A stretch of DNA of 64,000 bases, from positions 1 through 64,000 of the forward strand of contig CACZNH010000009.1 in assembly GCA_902782465.1 (NCBI GenBank), written 5' to 3'. The DNA comes from an uncultured Bacteroidales bacterium. Its GTDB lineage: Bacteria > Bacteroidota > Bacteroidia > Bacteroidales > Muribaculaceae. The position numbers were made by a program, and so were the translations under genes. The notes beneath the pieces are model-generated. The model did no database searches, was not told the DNA's origin, and saw nothing but the letters and a program-made list of their open reading frames with translations. Numbering within the stretch: position 1 is the first letter of the stretch; every line of letters starts with the position of its first letter. Positions 16,901 to 26,178 of this stretch are shown in pieces.

Positions 16901-18929
16901 CAAGACCAGCGGAACGCTCAACGCCATTGTAGATATCAACTGGGACGGTGCCAATGCTGACGGTGACGGCGTGATTGACATCAAGGACTTTGTATATAAC
17001 GGTAAGGAAGAGGGCGACGTGACGTTGAATGCCGACTTTGATTTTGATCCGGCAACGGCAACGACGCGCATGACCGCCGACCTGATTATGGATGGAGAAA
17101 ATGCTGTTAAGGTGCAAGGCTCTCTCAACGATGCCACGGCAGCGACACCGCTCAACATGGAAGCCAGCTTCAAGCGCTTCCCCTTGGCTCGTGCTAACGC
17201 CTTTATTCCCGGCAACTATATCTCACTCGATGGCTATGCCATGGGTACAATGACAATCAGTGGCTCGGCCGACAATCCCCTTGTCAACGGTTATCTCACT
17301 GCCGACTCGGCAACGGTCAACCTGCCGCGTTATGGCAGCTCATTGAAGCTTTCCAGCGAGCCCATACCTGTTGAGGACAATGTCATCAGCTTCAATGATT
17401 ACAAGTTGATGGGAGCGAACAAGAGTCCCGTAACAATCAACGGAACTGTTGATTTGCGCGACCTCGACAACATGATTATCGACCTGTCGGCCACCGGCCG
17501 ATATGTGCAGTTCATGAACAGTAAGCAGGACGATGAAACGCAAATCTTCGGTAGGGGTGTCGCTGACATTGATGCCACTGTTAAAAGCTCTGGTAACATG
17601 ATGGTCGTGCGTGCCGATGCAACGCTGTTGTCCGGATCCAATATCACCTATGTCATGAAAAATGACATTTCCCAGCTGAACAAGACGGTGGACGAGAATA
17701 TGGTGACCTTCATCGACTTCAACCAGCCGAGTAACGGAAATACCATCCTTGTCACCGGCAAGGGAAGCAGCGCTACAAACATCCTTGTCAATATTGATGT
17801 AGAAAAGGGTGCAAAAATCAACGCCTATCTCTCGGATGATGGTCAGAACCGTGCGGTTGTTGATGGAGTGGGACGTCTCAAATACACCCTTGACTTCGCT
17901 GGACGTGATAACCTCACTGGAACCTATACTATCGAGAACGGTAACGTGCGTTACACGCCACCCCTCATTTCTCAGAAGAATTTCGATATCGACAACGGCA
18001 GTACTATCACCTGGACGGGCGACATGCTCAATCCAATGCTCGACATCTCGGGTACTGAGCGTGTCAAGACCAGTGTGAGCGATGATAAGGAGGGTGCTCG
18101 ACCTGTAGAATTTGTCATCGATGCCCATGTGGGTGGTACGCTCAACTCCATTGACCTGGATTTCGATTTGAGCTGTGAGAGCGACATGGATGTACACAGC
18201 GAGCTGCAGTCCATGAGCGACAACCAGCGTTCGCAGGCGGCCATCAACCTGCTGCTTTACAACACCTATTCCGGTACCCGAAGTGAAGGTAACATCAACA
18301 ACCTGACGGCATCGACGGCATTGTTCTCCTTCCTGCAGTCACAACTCAATGCATGGGCTGCACAAACCTTGCCAGGCATCGACCTCTCTTTTGGCATCAA
18401 TCAGTATCAGGGCAAACAAAGCGGTGGCACCGAGACAAGCTACAGCTACCGCCTTGCCAAGACGCTGTTCAATGACCGATTCAAGATTGTTGTTGGTGGT
18501 GAGTACAGCACCGATTTGGGCGATGATGAGAATATTGCCAACAGCTTGTTCAATGACATCTCACTGGAATACTATCTGAACAATGCAGGTAACAGGTACT
18601 TGAAGCTGTTCAGGCACTCAAGCTATGAGAACGTGCTTGAGGGAGAAGTGACCGAGACCGGCGTGGCATACGTGCTTAAGCGCAAATTGACCGACTTGAG
18701 AAACCTGTTCAAGTTCAGGCATTCCAAGGAGTATCTGTTGCGTGACTCACTAGAGAAAGCCCGCAAGGCAGAATTGAAGCTTCAGGATGCCGTCCGCAAG
18801 GAGGAACTGTTAATCCAAGAGCATGCCATCGATGCCATGAGTCGGGAATACAACGAATTTGTTGTGCCTGAAGACGAGATCGACAAACCGACCGTAAACC
18901 GCAAGAAAGAAGATGAGAGTGAACCATAA
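13989..18929 (+). CDS. tamB: TamB-like (AsmA/DUF490) translocation and assembly module protein
   Basis: 1646 residues. An N-terminal membrane anchor (WVGGGLLGMVAALPFAMYIP, about 15-34) is followed by a long beta-strand-rich body and a C-terminal DUF490/TamB domain (about 1250-1600), including IDLDFDLSCESDMDVHSELQ and the LLLYNTYSG segment typical of the family. TamB spans the periplasm as a hydrophobic groove and works with a BamA-like partner in outer-membrane biogenesis. The next gene is that partner and overlaps by 17 bases. Residues about 95-330 are unusually Lys/Asp-rich with repeated KADxVDxK/KVDxDDAKID patterns and two copies of a KPWKV motif, so this part may be repetitive or species-specific. 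Confidence 0.9.
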   Translation: MFGKAGNIFKKMAAWVGGGLLGMVAALPFAMYIPWVQNAVADAAADYASKKTGMDISVGDVRVGFPLDVKATDLQVIDQNGDTLFKADEVKANVKPKPLLDKKVEVEDASLKGAKSQIKTEDGSMDLDVDVDDAKIDKAKVDLNNNQVDVGNAALKGGKAKMSYKPEKKKEEEKEPSKPWKVNADKVTADDVDFKMDMKPTVDKLDAKVGHAEAKNVKVDTGEQTVDVDELNVDKADVDYKHPSEKDAKQYRKDHPMPKQTPKANEDDKPWKVKAGKVRLKDSKGKYGQTGKKPNKPGTSLDPDNIEVEDVNAEIDNFEMDGDNLKVPVKHLSGKERSGLQVKDASGTVNKNKNGLDINNGRVKTKGSDIKMDAHVDQDMLDGKPNGKATIDTDSKIDLNEVEKLVPEAKKALKDIPHNKPVRIKAKARGNDKRVDVQSLDADVPGIGRIKGKGTIYNPTDFDRMKADMDTEVDLRDPSALNRMLGLKDVKLPPMKMSGKLNKEGCKWVARNLRISTGGGSMRGDGYYDICNENYDVDATFNNFPVKSFLPDYDVKDLTASVKARGHGFDFTDCGSTWTDATVNLGNVRYNGTRYGNIRAHGKLYGGYADVYASGRGKGNDFDADAHSTICNDHYVFTADGDLRDVDLKRLGLYDGICKGSTKLHAEGDLNLRTRYWDADLTLNDIDWQLDSSLLVADDAHAQLHSTPYITCITVENESNYAHLNAPSHITELMDDFQNTAKEINRQLDEHWLDIERLKEPMPWFDFDMHMGTDGIVQRYLQQHEIDFRDISCEMSRDTSLFIDGRAHGISYGETNIDTITIHANELNNKYLAFNAHMGNRPGTWDEFAKVDIEGGIRGQAVDFMLHQHNIKGETGYRLGCNAHYANNEINTRLFGKDPVIGYRRWEFNDDNFVNVDLNTRMIDANLMLYSDSSSIELVTMRLPGDSTENVQLNINNLQLEEWTRIVPMLDKTSGTLNAIVDINWDGANADGDGVIDIKDFVYNGKEEGDVTLNADFDFDPATATTRMTADLIMDGENAVKVQGSLNDATAATPLNMEASFKRFPLARANAFIPGNYISLDGYAMGTMTISGSADNPLVNGYLTADSATVNLPRYGSSLKLSSEPIPVEDNVISFNDYKLMGANKSPVTINGTVDLRDLDNMIIDLSATGRYVQFMNSKQDDETQIFGRGVADIDATVKSSGNMMVVRADATLLSGSNITYVMKNDISQLNKTVDENMVTFIDFNQPSNGNTILVTGKGSSATNILVNIDVEKGAKINAYLSDDGQNRAVVDGVGRLKYTLDFAGRDNLTGTYTIENGNVRYTPPLISQKNFDIDNGSTITWTGDMLNPMLDISGTERVKTSVSDDKEGARPVEFVIDAHVGGTLNSIDLDFDLSCESDMDVHSELQSMSDNQRSQAAINLLLYNTYSGTRSEGNINNLTASTALFSFLQSQLNAWAAQTLPGIDLSFGINQYQGKQSGGTETSYSYRLAKTLFNDRFKIVVGGEYSTDLGDDENIANSLFNDISLEYYLNNAGNRYLKLFRHSSYENVLEGEVTETGVAYVLKRKLTDLRNLFKFRHSKEYLLRDSLEKARKAELKLQDAVRKEELLIQEHAIDAMSREYNEFVVPEDEIDKPTVNRKKEDESEP

Positions 18930-21255
18930 AATATATTGTCTAATCGTCTTGGGAGCGCTGGTTGCCTTGTTGGCATCCTCATGCTCGACAACCAAGAAGT
19001 TGGGGCCAAACGATGTGCTTTACACTGGTGTGAAGCGCCTCAAGTACCATGAGGACAGTGTCAAGGTGGATGATGCGGTCAAGACCGACATTTTCACTGC
19101 CATCAACGTGAAGCCCAACAATCCGCTTTACTCTCCTTATTACCGCACACCATTCCCCATCGGCCTGTTGCTGTATAACTACATTGATGAGGATGCGACT
19201 GGCTTCAAGGGATGGCTTTACAAGCATTTTGCTGCCAAGCCTGTGCTTATTAAGCGTGTCAATCCACAGGCGCGTGTCGATATGATTAACACGATCCTGC
19301 GCAACAATGGCTATTTCACTTCATCGGCAAGTTACAAACTGCACCCTTCCAAGAATCCCAAGAAGGCAAAGATATCCTATTATGTTGACGTCAACCCGCC
19401 TTATACCATCGGTAATGTGGAGTATATCGGTGGGGGAGAGCCGCTATTGGAACTTGTGGATTCGTTGGCAAGAGAGAACCGATACCTGAAGACCGGTAAC
19501 CGCTATTGTCTGGATTCACTCAATGCTGTTCGCGTCGATATCACAAATGCCGTGCGCAACCGTGGCTACTATTTCTTCAGACCCGAGTACATCCAATATC
19601 TGGCTGACAGCATCCAGGAAAAGGGCATTATCCACATCAAACTGATAGAGTCGGCCGACATCCCCAACAATGCCAATCGCCGTTATCTGACCAATAACAT
19701 TACGGCAACGGTAGTCAACGACGATGGCGTCGGCGAGCCTGATACCATTATCAGCCGTAATTGTACACTCATCAAGTATGAGCCTGTTCACATCAAGGAT
19801 AACGTCATTCCCAGTTGCATACGGGCACGTAAGGGTCGCCAATTCCGTGTCAACAGCATTGACCGTACCCAGGCAGCCTTGTCGCGATTGGGCATCTTCA
19901 GCACGGTAGATATTCAGGTTGTGCCGCTCGACAGCATCACTCCTGATGGTGATGGCCTCTTGGACCTGCTCATTAATTGCCAGCTCGACAAACCTTGGGA
20001 GGTAACGTTTGAGATGCATGGGACGTCTAAGAGCAACAGCTTTATCGGTCCGGGTCTTCAGGTGGGTGCCACACACAAGAACGCTTTCGGGGCAGGAGAG
20101 AAATTCTCGGTAGACCTATATGGCGACTATGAGTGGAAAACCGGTGGCGGATATAAAGGCGCAGATTTTGATTCCTATGAGTTCGGTATTGAGGGCAAAT
20201 TGGATTTCCCCCGACTGTTGGCTCCCAAATTCCTGTATCCCTCTCGTCGATACACCAACTGGACGCGCTTCTCGTTAAGTGCCAATCTGATGAACCGTCC
20301 GGACTTCTTCAAGATGGCTCAAGTAGGAGCTGCCGTAACGTGGGAATGGCACACCAACCGCTATTCCAGCCATGTGCTGTCACCTTTCAAACTCACTTAT
20401 AACCGTCTTATCAGCTCTACTGATAACTTTGAAAAGGTGTTGACCGACACGATTGTCAAGGAGAATAATGACACCGTAATCTATCGAAACACTGCACTTG
20501 AAGAGAGTTTTAAGAACCAATTCATTCCCAAAATAGAATATTCCTACACCTATGACCGCGACCTCACACCTCGTGACCATATCACGTTGACAGCCAACTT
20601 CAGCGAGGCCGGCAATATCGCTTCAGGCATTTGGGCGCTGTGTGGCGCTGATAGCACTAAGGGATTGTTCGGAACACCGTTCTCACAGTTTGTGAAGGCG
20701 CAAGCACAAGTCGTGTGGACACGTAAGTTGGGAGAAGGGGAATTGGCAACAAGGGTGTTCTTGGGTGCCGCTCATGCCTATGGTAACAGCAGCGAAGTGC
20801 CGTACAGGGAGCAGTTCTATGTTGGCGGCTCTAACTCTGTCCGCGCCTTTGGTGTCCGCACCATCGGTCCAGGTGGCTACAGTCCCGAAAACCGTAACCG
20901 CTACACCTATTATAACCAGACGGGCACCTTCAAGTTTGAGGCCAATGCCGAATACCGTTTCCCCATTTTGGGATATTTCAAGGGTGCCGTATTCCTGGAT
21001 GCGGGCAACGTCTGGCTGCTGCAGGATGACCCTGCACGCCCCGACGGATTATTGAAAATGAAGAATTTCTTTGACCAGCTGGCACTGGGAACTGGTGTCG
21101 GTCTGCGCTTCGACATGTCGATGCTTGTTGTGCGTGCCGACCTGGGTATAGCAATCCACGCCCCCTATAAATCAGAGAAGCGTGGATACTATAACATCGA
21201 AGATTTCAAGAAAGACGGCTGGGCATTCCACCTCGCCATCGGTTATCCCTTCTGA
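18913..21255 (+). CDS. tamL: TamL: BamA/TamA-like outer-membrane lipoprotein
   Basis: 780 residues. A lipoprotein signal ends at LLASSC (Cys24). POTRA-like domains follow (about 35-360), e.g. IGNVEYIGGGEPLLELVDSL near 160, then a 16-strand-type Omp85 barrel (about 370-780) with the family motif VGGSNSVRAFGVRTIGPGGY (lid-lock region, near 635) and a C-terminal aromatic residue (GYPF). Bacteroidetes carry this lipidated TamA variant with TamB for outer-membrane assembly. The start lies within the tamB 3' end, indicating coupled translation. Without lipidation it would be called BamA/TamA; the lipobox argues for TamL. Confidence 0.9.
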   Translation: MRVNHKIYCLIVLGALVALLASSCSTTKKLGPNDVLYTGVKRLKYHEDSVKVDDAVKTDIFTAINVKPNNPLYSPYYRTPFPIGLLLYNYIDEDATGFKGWLYKHFAAKPVLIKRVNPQARVDMINTILRNNGYFTSSASYKLHPSKNPKKAKISYYVDVNPPYTIGNVEYIGGGEPLLELVDSLARENRYLKTGNRYCLDSLNAVRVDITNAVRNRGYYFFRPEYIQYLADSIQEKGIIHIKLIESADIPNNANRRYLTNNITATVVNDDGVGEPDTIISRNCTLIKYEPVHIKDNVIPSCIRARKGRQFRVNSIDRTQAALSRLGIFSTVDIQVVPLDSITPDGDGLLDLLINCQLDKPWEVTFEMHGTSKSNSFIGPGLQVGATHKNAFGAGEKFSVDLYGDYEWKTGGGYKGADFDSYEFGIEGKLDFPRLLAPKFLYPSRRYTNWTRFSLSANLMNRPDFFKMAQVGAAVTWEWHTNRYSSHVLSPFKLTYNRLISSTDNFEKVLTDTIVKENNDTVIYRNTALEESFKNQFIPKIEYSYTYDRDLTPRDHITLTANFSEAGNIASGIWALCGADSTKGLFGTPFSQFVKAQAQVVWTRKLGEGELATRVFLGAAHAYGNSSEVPYREQFYVGGSNSVRAFGVRTIGPGGYSPENRNRYTYYNQTGTFKFEANAEYRFPILGYFKGAVFLDAGNVWLLQDDPARPDGLLKMKNFFDQLALGTGVGLRFDMSMLVVRADLGIAIHAPYKSEKRGYYNIEDFKKDGWAFHLAIGYPF

Positions 21256-21270
21256 TTCAGATACAAGATA

Positions 21271-21343
21271 TTGGTTAATAGATAATGGATAGCCATTCGC
21301 ATGCATATGGCGAACACCTATCTACTATCTATTATCTAATCAA
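21271..21343. repeat. Inverted TAGATAA array between convergent tamL and clpC
   Basis: TTGGTTAATAGATAATGGAT (from 21271) faces CTATCTACTATCTATTATCT (from 21318), whose complement is TAGATAATAGATAGTAGATA. The arms can fold back around a centre containing CATTCGCATGCATATGGCG. The TAG stop of clpC lies inside the right arm, so the array begins exactly at the stop. It may terminate transcription from both sides. Confidence 0.6.
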
Positions 21344-23477
21344 TTCTCGTGACTATTTTGCCGTCTTTGGCATCGATGACGATGGTGTCACCGGCTTTGG
21401 CTTCGTCACGCAGGAGCATTTCGCTCAGCGGGTCTTCAATCTCGCTCTGGATGGCACGTTTCAGCGGACGGGCGCCATACTGGATGTCAAAGCCGTGGTC
21501 TGCGACCAGTTCCTTGGCGGCATCGGTGATTTCCAACTTCAAGCCGTTCTCTTCAACACGTTTGTAGAACGAGGCCAACTCGATATCAACAATCTTGAGG
21601 ATGCAATCATGGTTCAAGCTGCCAAAGGTGACAATGTCATCGACACGATTCAGGAACTCGGGCGAGAACTGGCGGTTCAACGCCTTGCGGATGACGGCGT
21701 CGCTGCGCTCCTTGGTCAGTTCGTTGGTGTTGAAACCAACGCCAGCACCAAAGTCCTTCAGTTCCCTTGTGCCGATGTTTGAGGTCATGATGATGATGGT
21801 GTTCTTGAAGTCCACCTTGCGGCCCAGACCGTCGGTCAGGCTACCTTCGTCAAGCACCTGAAGCATCATGTTGAACACGTCGGGGTGGGCTTTCTCAATC
21901 TCATCGAGCAGCACCACACTGTAGGGGTGACGGCGGACTTTTTCGGTCAGCTGGCCGCCTTCTTCATAGCCCACATAGCCCGGAGGCGCACCCACAAGCC
22001 TGGAGACGTTGAATTTCTCCATATATTCGCTCATGTCGACGCGAATCAGCGCCTCATCGCTGTTGAACAGGAACTCGGCCAGTTTCTTGGCCAGCAGGGT
22101 CTTGCCCACGCCTGTCGGTCCCAGGAACATGAACGAGCCGATGGGGCGCTTGGGGTCACGCAGGCCCGCACGGTTGCGGCGGATGCTGCGGGCAATCTTT
22201 TCAATGGCTTCGTCCTGACCAATGACCTGCTTCTTCAGTTCGTCGGTCATGCCCAGCAGACGGATGCCCTCACTCTGGGCAATGCGCTGGGTGGGCACAC
22301 CGGTCATCATGGCAACAACCTCGGCGATATGCCCCTCGTCAACGGTGACGCGGCGGTTGTCCAGTTCTTGCTCCCAGCGCTCTTTGGCTTCTTGCAGCTC
22401 CTGCTTGAGCTTTTCTTGCTGGTCGCGGTAGCCTGCAGCGCTCTCAAAATTCTGTGCCTGGACGGCCTTAAATTTGTTCTCCTGGGCCTCGGCAATTCGG
22501 GCTTCCAGTTCTTCAATCTCCTTGGGGGTGTCCACTTCGGTGATGTGTACGCGCGAACCGGCCTCGTCCATGGCATCGATGGCCTTGTCAGGGAAGAAAC
22601 GGTCACTGATGTATCGGTCAGTCATGGTGACGCAGGCACGCAGGGCCTCGTCGGTATAGTTCACACCGTGGTGCTTCTCGTACATCTCCTTGATGTTGTT
22701 CAGGATTTCCAGCGTCTGCTCGGGGGTGGTGGGCTCGACAAGCACTTTCTGGAAACGGCGTTCCAGGGCGCCGTCCTTCTCGATGCTCTTGCGGTATTCG
22801 TCCAGGGTAGTAGCACCGATGCACTGGAACTCACCTCGGGCAAGGGCTGGTTTCAGCAGGTTGGCGGCATCCATCGAGCCGCTGGCGTTGCCGGCACCCA
22901 CGATGTTGTGGATCTCGTCAATGAACATGATGATGTTCTTGTTCTGGCTCACCTCGTCGATGACGGCCTTGAGGCGCTCCTCAAACTGGCCACGGTACTT
23001 GGTGCCTGCCACGATGGCGGCCATGTCGAGCGAGACGATGCGCTTGTCGAGCAGGGTGCGTGCCACCTTGCGCTCGACGATGCGCTTGGCCAGGCCCTCG
23101 ATGATGGCGCTCTTGCCAACGCCAGGCTCACCAATCATCACGGGGTTGTTCTTCTTGCGACGGCTCAGAATTTGCGCCAGGCGCTCAATCTCCTTCTCAC
23201 GGCCCACAACGGGGTCCAGACGGCCCTCGGCGGCCTCACGGGTGATGTCCTTGCCATACTTGTCGATGACGGGAGTGGCCGAATTGTCACCCCGACTGAC
23301 ATTTCGTCGCTGTCGTGTCTCACGGTAGGAGGGGTCGCCCGTGTCACCCGTGCCACCGCTGCCTGGCAGCTCCTCGTCCTCCTCATCCTCCTCGTCAGGG
23401 AAGTCGGCACCTGCCTTGGGCAACGTAATATCCTGTCTCCAACGACTTTGCTGGAGCCTATGCTGGTTATCTGTCAT
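21336..23477 (-). CDS. ClpC-like AAA+ unfoldase lacking the N-terminal Clp_N domain
   Basis: 713 residues. After an acidic linker ([15 protein letters not shown]) come AAA-1 (Walker A GEPGVGKS at 116-123; Walker B FIDEIH), a UVR-like middle domain ([20 protein letters not shown]) and AAA-2 ([18 protein letters not shown]). The GAGVGF loop in AAA-2 matches the VGF/IGF tripeptide used to dock ClpP. Bacteroidetes ClpC is normally about 840 residues with a 140-residue N domain before this acidic linker; here the frame starts at the linker and only 148 bases separate it from the next gene, too short for the missing domain. It is probably a paralog or a domain-loss form with altered adaptor use. 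Confidence 0.9.
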   Translation of the reverse strand: MTDNQHRLQQSRWRQDITLPKAGADFPDEEDEEDEELPGSGGTGDTGDPSYRETRQRRNVSRGDNSATPVIDKYGKDITREAAEGRLDPVVGREKEIERLAQILSRRKKNNPVMIGEPGVGKSAIIEGLAKRIVERKVARTLLDKRIVSLDMAAIVAGTKYRGQFEERLKAVIDEVSQNKNIIMFIDEIHNIVGAGNASGSMDAANLLKPALARGEFQCIGATTLDEYRKSIEKDGALERRFQKVLVEPTTPEQTLEILNNIKEMYEKHHGVNYTDEALRACVTMTDRYISDRFFPDKAIDAMDEAGSRVHITEVDTPKEIEELEARIAEAQENKFKAVQAQNFESAAGYRDQQEKLKQELQEAKERWEQELDNRRVTVDEGHIAEVVAMMTGVPTQRIAQSEGIRLLGMTDELKKQVIGQDEAIEKIARSIRRNRAGLRDPKRPIGSFMFLGPTGVGKTLLAKKLAEFLFNSDEALIRVDMSEYMEKFNVSRLVGAPPGYVGYEEGGQLTEKVRRHPYSVVLLDEIEKAHPDVFNMMLQVLDEGSLTDGLGRKVDFKNTIIIMTSNIGTRELKDFGAGVGFNTNELTKERSDAVIRKALNRQFSPEFLNRVDDIVTFGSLNHDCILKIVDIELASFYKRVEENGLKLEITDAAKELVADHGFDIQYGARPLKRAIQSEIEDPLSEMLLRDEAKAGDTIVIDAKDGKIVTRID

Positions 23478-23562
23478 ATTGTCAAAATTCTTTTTGTTTT
23501 AATTTCTTGCATTGTCTTTATGAGAATCAGCAAACACCGTGCCATCTATTGATATGATAAGA

Positions 23563-23592
23563 AGAGGAGTGTGTTTCTCTGCACACTCCTCT
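23563..23592 (-). terminator. Stem-loop terminator after endonuclease I gene
   Basis: AGAGGAGTGTG (23563-23573) pairs perfectly with CACACTCCTCT (23582-23592) over 11 bases with an 8-base loop. On the minus strand it is followed by TCTTATC, a weak U-tract, about 33 bases after the endonuclease stop. Confidence 0.65.
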
Positions 23593-23625
23593 CTACTCAT
23601 TACTCAGCAGCGATAGCCGCTAACG

Positions 23626-25425
23626 TCAATTTCCGTTTAATATCAGGTCGATGAGAGCCGTGATGTCGCCGACGATGATGAAACCGTCACCATCGACGTC
23701 GGCAGCGGCAGGGTCAAATTCTGCTGCAGTTCCATTGAGGATATAGTCGATGAGCATCGTGATGTCGCCAATGTTCACGAAGCCGTCCCCGTCGACATCG
23801 CCTTTCAGGACATCGCTGATGCCGGTGAGCGTCACGTGTTGGATATTGGACCAGGGGCTCTCGGTGCCATCGACATAGACAGCCTTGACCAGATACTCGT
23901 AGAGGCCCTCGGTCAGTGCCTGGACGGTGTAGCAGGTGTCGGTGATGCCGCTAACGCTGCGCCAGGTGGAATCTCCCTCCTCGACGACAATGCGATGCGG
24001 TGCATTCAGCGTATTCAAGTCACCGTTATAAATCTCCACGTTGGAGATATAGAAACGGTCCTTGGCACCGGTGCCCGATAGCTTGATGTTGCTCTCGCTG
24101 CATCCCGTGAGCACGACAACGTAGTCGGCAGCATTCTCGGTCACAGTGACCGTCTTGCTGATGTCGCCACAAGACACGACAACCTTGCTATTGTCGGTCT
24201 TCCATTGGCGAGCATTGAACTTCACCGATACCGTGTGGATGAGTTCCAGCTCAGGACTGATGAGGTAGCCCGCCTCGTTGGCAGTGCCGAATTTCAAGCT
24301 GTGACCAGCGGCAGTGTAGAGTTTATGGCCAGTCCATCCAGGGTTGTCGGTATAGTCATCCAGCAATTCTCCAACATCGTTATAACCGTCGCTATAGGCA
24401 ACGACATTGCCAAATTCCTCGGACAGCAGCAGGATTGGGCTGTCGGCACCCTCGGCAAGACGGTTGACCTGAAGCGTATAGCTTGACACATCGCCACCGT
24501 TGGTCCAGTCGGCGCGGAAGGCGGTGCCCTTCACTGCCGTGGTGTCAACAGGCTGCATCACGGGTTGCAGCTTGGTGATGACCTGGGGCAGGTTATCGCC
24601 GGTCCAATTGGTGTTCTGCTTCGTGCCCCAGATGTGTTCAGCCAGTTCGGGGCAATCAACAAAGGGGTTGCGGTTACCTTGAATCTCGTAAACTGCCTCG
24701 TTGCGGGCAATCTCCTTCTGGCTCACAGGGTCGGCACGATGCCACTCCATGAGCATCTGCATCGACCAGGAGGAAAAGGCCTTGTAGCCGTTCCTCTTGT
24801 CCAGCTGGCCGCTGCCGGGCCAATGGCTGACCGAATCCTTATAACAGGTTACCATATAGAAATAGATGCGTGCGAAATCACCCTTGTACTCGTCATCGGG
24901 TTCAAACACGGTGGCTGTGTAGCCATTATAGGTGCTGGTACCCAGTTTGCCCAGCATGGAAACGCCCAATTCTTCGTTGGTGTAGGTCACGCCACCGGCA
25001 CACACGCCGTAGGGGTAATTGCTGCGGCGCTGGTTCACGTAAGCGTCGGCGGGAATGATCATCGTCAAGTCGGTGAACATGGGCTCCACTTCTCCGCCAA
25101 ACCAGCTCTTGGGGAAGGAGTGCTCGCGATTCAGTCCCTGACCCACATAGGAGGCCGTGCCGGGATGGTAGGTGTCATGATTGTACTTGCAGGTGCTGTA
25201 CATGTCAATGTAATAGCCATCGCTGCCAGCATCAGTGCTGGGATAGCAATCCCACAGGTAATTGTAGCCGAGCAGGGTGTGCGTGAAGATGATTCCCTCG
25301 AGGGCGGTCATCAAGTCTTCGTCCTGCTTGCCAACGGCGTTATTGTAATAGCCGTCGGGAATGCCGGCTATTGCCGTAGAGCCCAATAGCAGGGCCAACA
25401 GTAGAGTCGAATAGATTTTCTTCAT
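23626..25425 (-). CDS. Secreted endonuclease I family nuclease with C-terminal dockerin
   Basis: 599 residues. Signal peptide (residues 1-20), EndA/NucM-type nuclease domain (about 21-270) with the beta-beta-alpha-metal motif GLNREHSFPKSW (His102) and DLTMIIPADAYVNQRRSNYP, a fibronectin-like/jelly-roll middle (about 285-540), and a type I dockerin (about 541-599) with two calcium-loop repeats, GDVDGDGFVNIGDITMLIDY and DVDGDGFIIVGDITALIDLI. It should degrade extracellular DNA or RNA. The dockerin suggests anchoring to, or assembly with, a cohesin-like partner; a candidate is the cohesin-like N-terminus of the 34049-41581 protein (inference). Confidence 0.92.
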   Translation of the reverse strand: MKKIYSTLLLALLLGSTAIAGIPDGYYNNAVGKQDEDLMTALEGIIFTHTLLGYNYLWDCYPSTDAGSDGYYIDMYSTCKYNHDTYHPGTASYVGQGLNREHSFPKSWFGGEVEPMFTDLTMIIPADAYVNQRRSNYPYGVCAGGVTYTNEELGVSMLGKLGTSTYNGYTATVFEPDDEYKGDFARIYFYMVTCYKDSVSHWPGSGQLDKRNGYKAFSSWSMQMLMEWHRADPVSQKEIARNEAVYEIQGNRNPFVDCPELAEHIWGTKQNTNWTGDNLPQVITKLQPVMQPVDTTAVKGTAFRADWTNGGDVSSYTLQVNRLAEGADSPILLLSEEFGNVVAYSDGYNDVGELLDDYTDNPGWTGHKLYTAAGHSLKFGTANEAGYLISPELELIHTVSVKFNARQWKTDNSKVVVSCGDISKTVTVTENAADYVVVLTGCSESNIKLSGTGAKDRFYISNVEIYNGDLNTLNAPHRIVVEEGDSTWRSVSGITDTCYTVQALTEGLYEYLVKAVYVDGTESPWSNIQHVTLTGISDVLKGDVDGDGFVNIGDITMLIDYILNGTAAEFDPAAADVDGDGFIIVGDITALIDLILNGN

Positions 25426-25426
25426 A

Positions 25427-25545
25427 CAGTTTTCAGTTTTCAGTTGTCAGTTCTCAGTTATAAGTTTTCAGTTGTCAGTTCTCAGTTTTCAGTTGTCAGA
25501 GTATGCGGATGCCGCTGAAAACTGACAACTGAAGACTGAAAACTA
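25427..25545 (-). repeat. Long inverted CAGTTTT/CAGTTGT array with GCGGATGCC core
   Basis: The arm 25427-25500 holds about ten CAGTTTT/CAGTTGT/CAGTTCT units. The core TATGCGGATGCCG lies at 25502-25514. The opposite arm, CTGAAAACTGACAACTGAAG continuing to 25545, is complementary to the first. The TAG stop of the HD gene (25543-25545) is the end of that arm. The transcript could form a long hairpin between the HD and endonuclease genes. Confidence 0.7.
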
Positions 25546-26178
25546 GTTTAGTGATTCGTAGATTCGGTCAAACATTTTTCGGAATGCCGTTTCATCGGCC
25601 AGTGTCTGACGAAAAGCATACAGTCGGACGGCGTTATCGCTCTCGGGAATCCACAGCTTGAGGTAACCGCCATAGTCATATTTTTCGCGCATGTGTTCCA
25701 TCAAACGTCGATATTGTCCCTCGCGGTCCAGGCCCGGCTCATGTTTCATGCCATATTGCAGGGCGCGACGCACAATGGTCTCGCCGTCAATGATGCGGTC
25801 GGCCTCGGCAACGATGCGGCCATAGATGGTGCGCGGTTCATGGCTGCTCGAGGCTCGATGGTCCTCGGCAGCATCGGCGATGGTATTGATTTCCTCATTG
25901 GTGAACCACTGACGCAGCCGTGCGTCCTCGCGCACGATGCGGGCACTGTGGGTGTGGTGCTCCTCACGGCCAAAAGCCAATCCCAGGTCATGGTAGGCCG
26001 CAGCCACGAGCAACACACATGGATCCACCTCAGGATAGTATTGTGCCAACTCCAACGCCTGGGAAATCACAGTCTGAACATGGTCCCTGCCATGCCCGGC
26101 GTCAAAATTGTCGTATTGCGGAATAATATCCCGCACAATAAACTCCCGTATTTCTTCAAATTCTCTCATCTCTTCCAT
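25543..26178 (-). CDS. HD-domain phosphohydrolase
   Basis: 211 residues from the chosen start. It has the HD metal-binding arrangement: GHGRDHVQTV near residue 28, AAYHDLG near 60, HTHSARIVRE near 75 and AEADRIIDGE near 125. The family hydrolyses phosphate esters (often nucleotides); the substrate cannot be told. The frame extends upstream to 26217, but that part encodes only the 3'-UTR repeat of ribBA (MYDGFAPVARVWC), so ATG 26178 (MEEMREFEE), at the end of the element, is used; ATG 26169 is also possible. Probably co-transcribed with ribBA. Confidence 0.8.
   Translation of the reverse strand: MEEMREFEEIREFIVRDIIPQYDNFDAGHGRDHVQTVISQALELAQYYPEVDPCVLLVAAAYHDLGLAFGREEHHTHSARIVREDARLRQWFTNEEINTIADAAEDHRASSSHEPRTIYGRIVAEADRIIDGETIVRRALQYGMKHEPGLDREGQYRRLMEHMREKYDYGGYLKLWIPESDNAVRLYAFRQTLADETAFRKMFDRIYESLN

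Noticed and set aside
21885-23552. 555-codon plus-strand frame opposite clpC
   Set aside because: Shadow of a highly conserved AAA+ gene; it even runs through the clpC start into the intergenic region without a start context.
23478-23625. Remnant of the missing Clp_N domain upstream of clpC
   Set aside because: The gap is too short and contains a terminator hairpin and AT-rich leader; no frame shows Clp_N-like residues.
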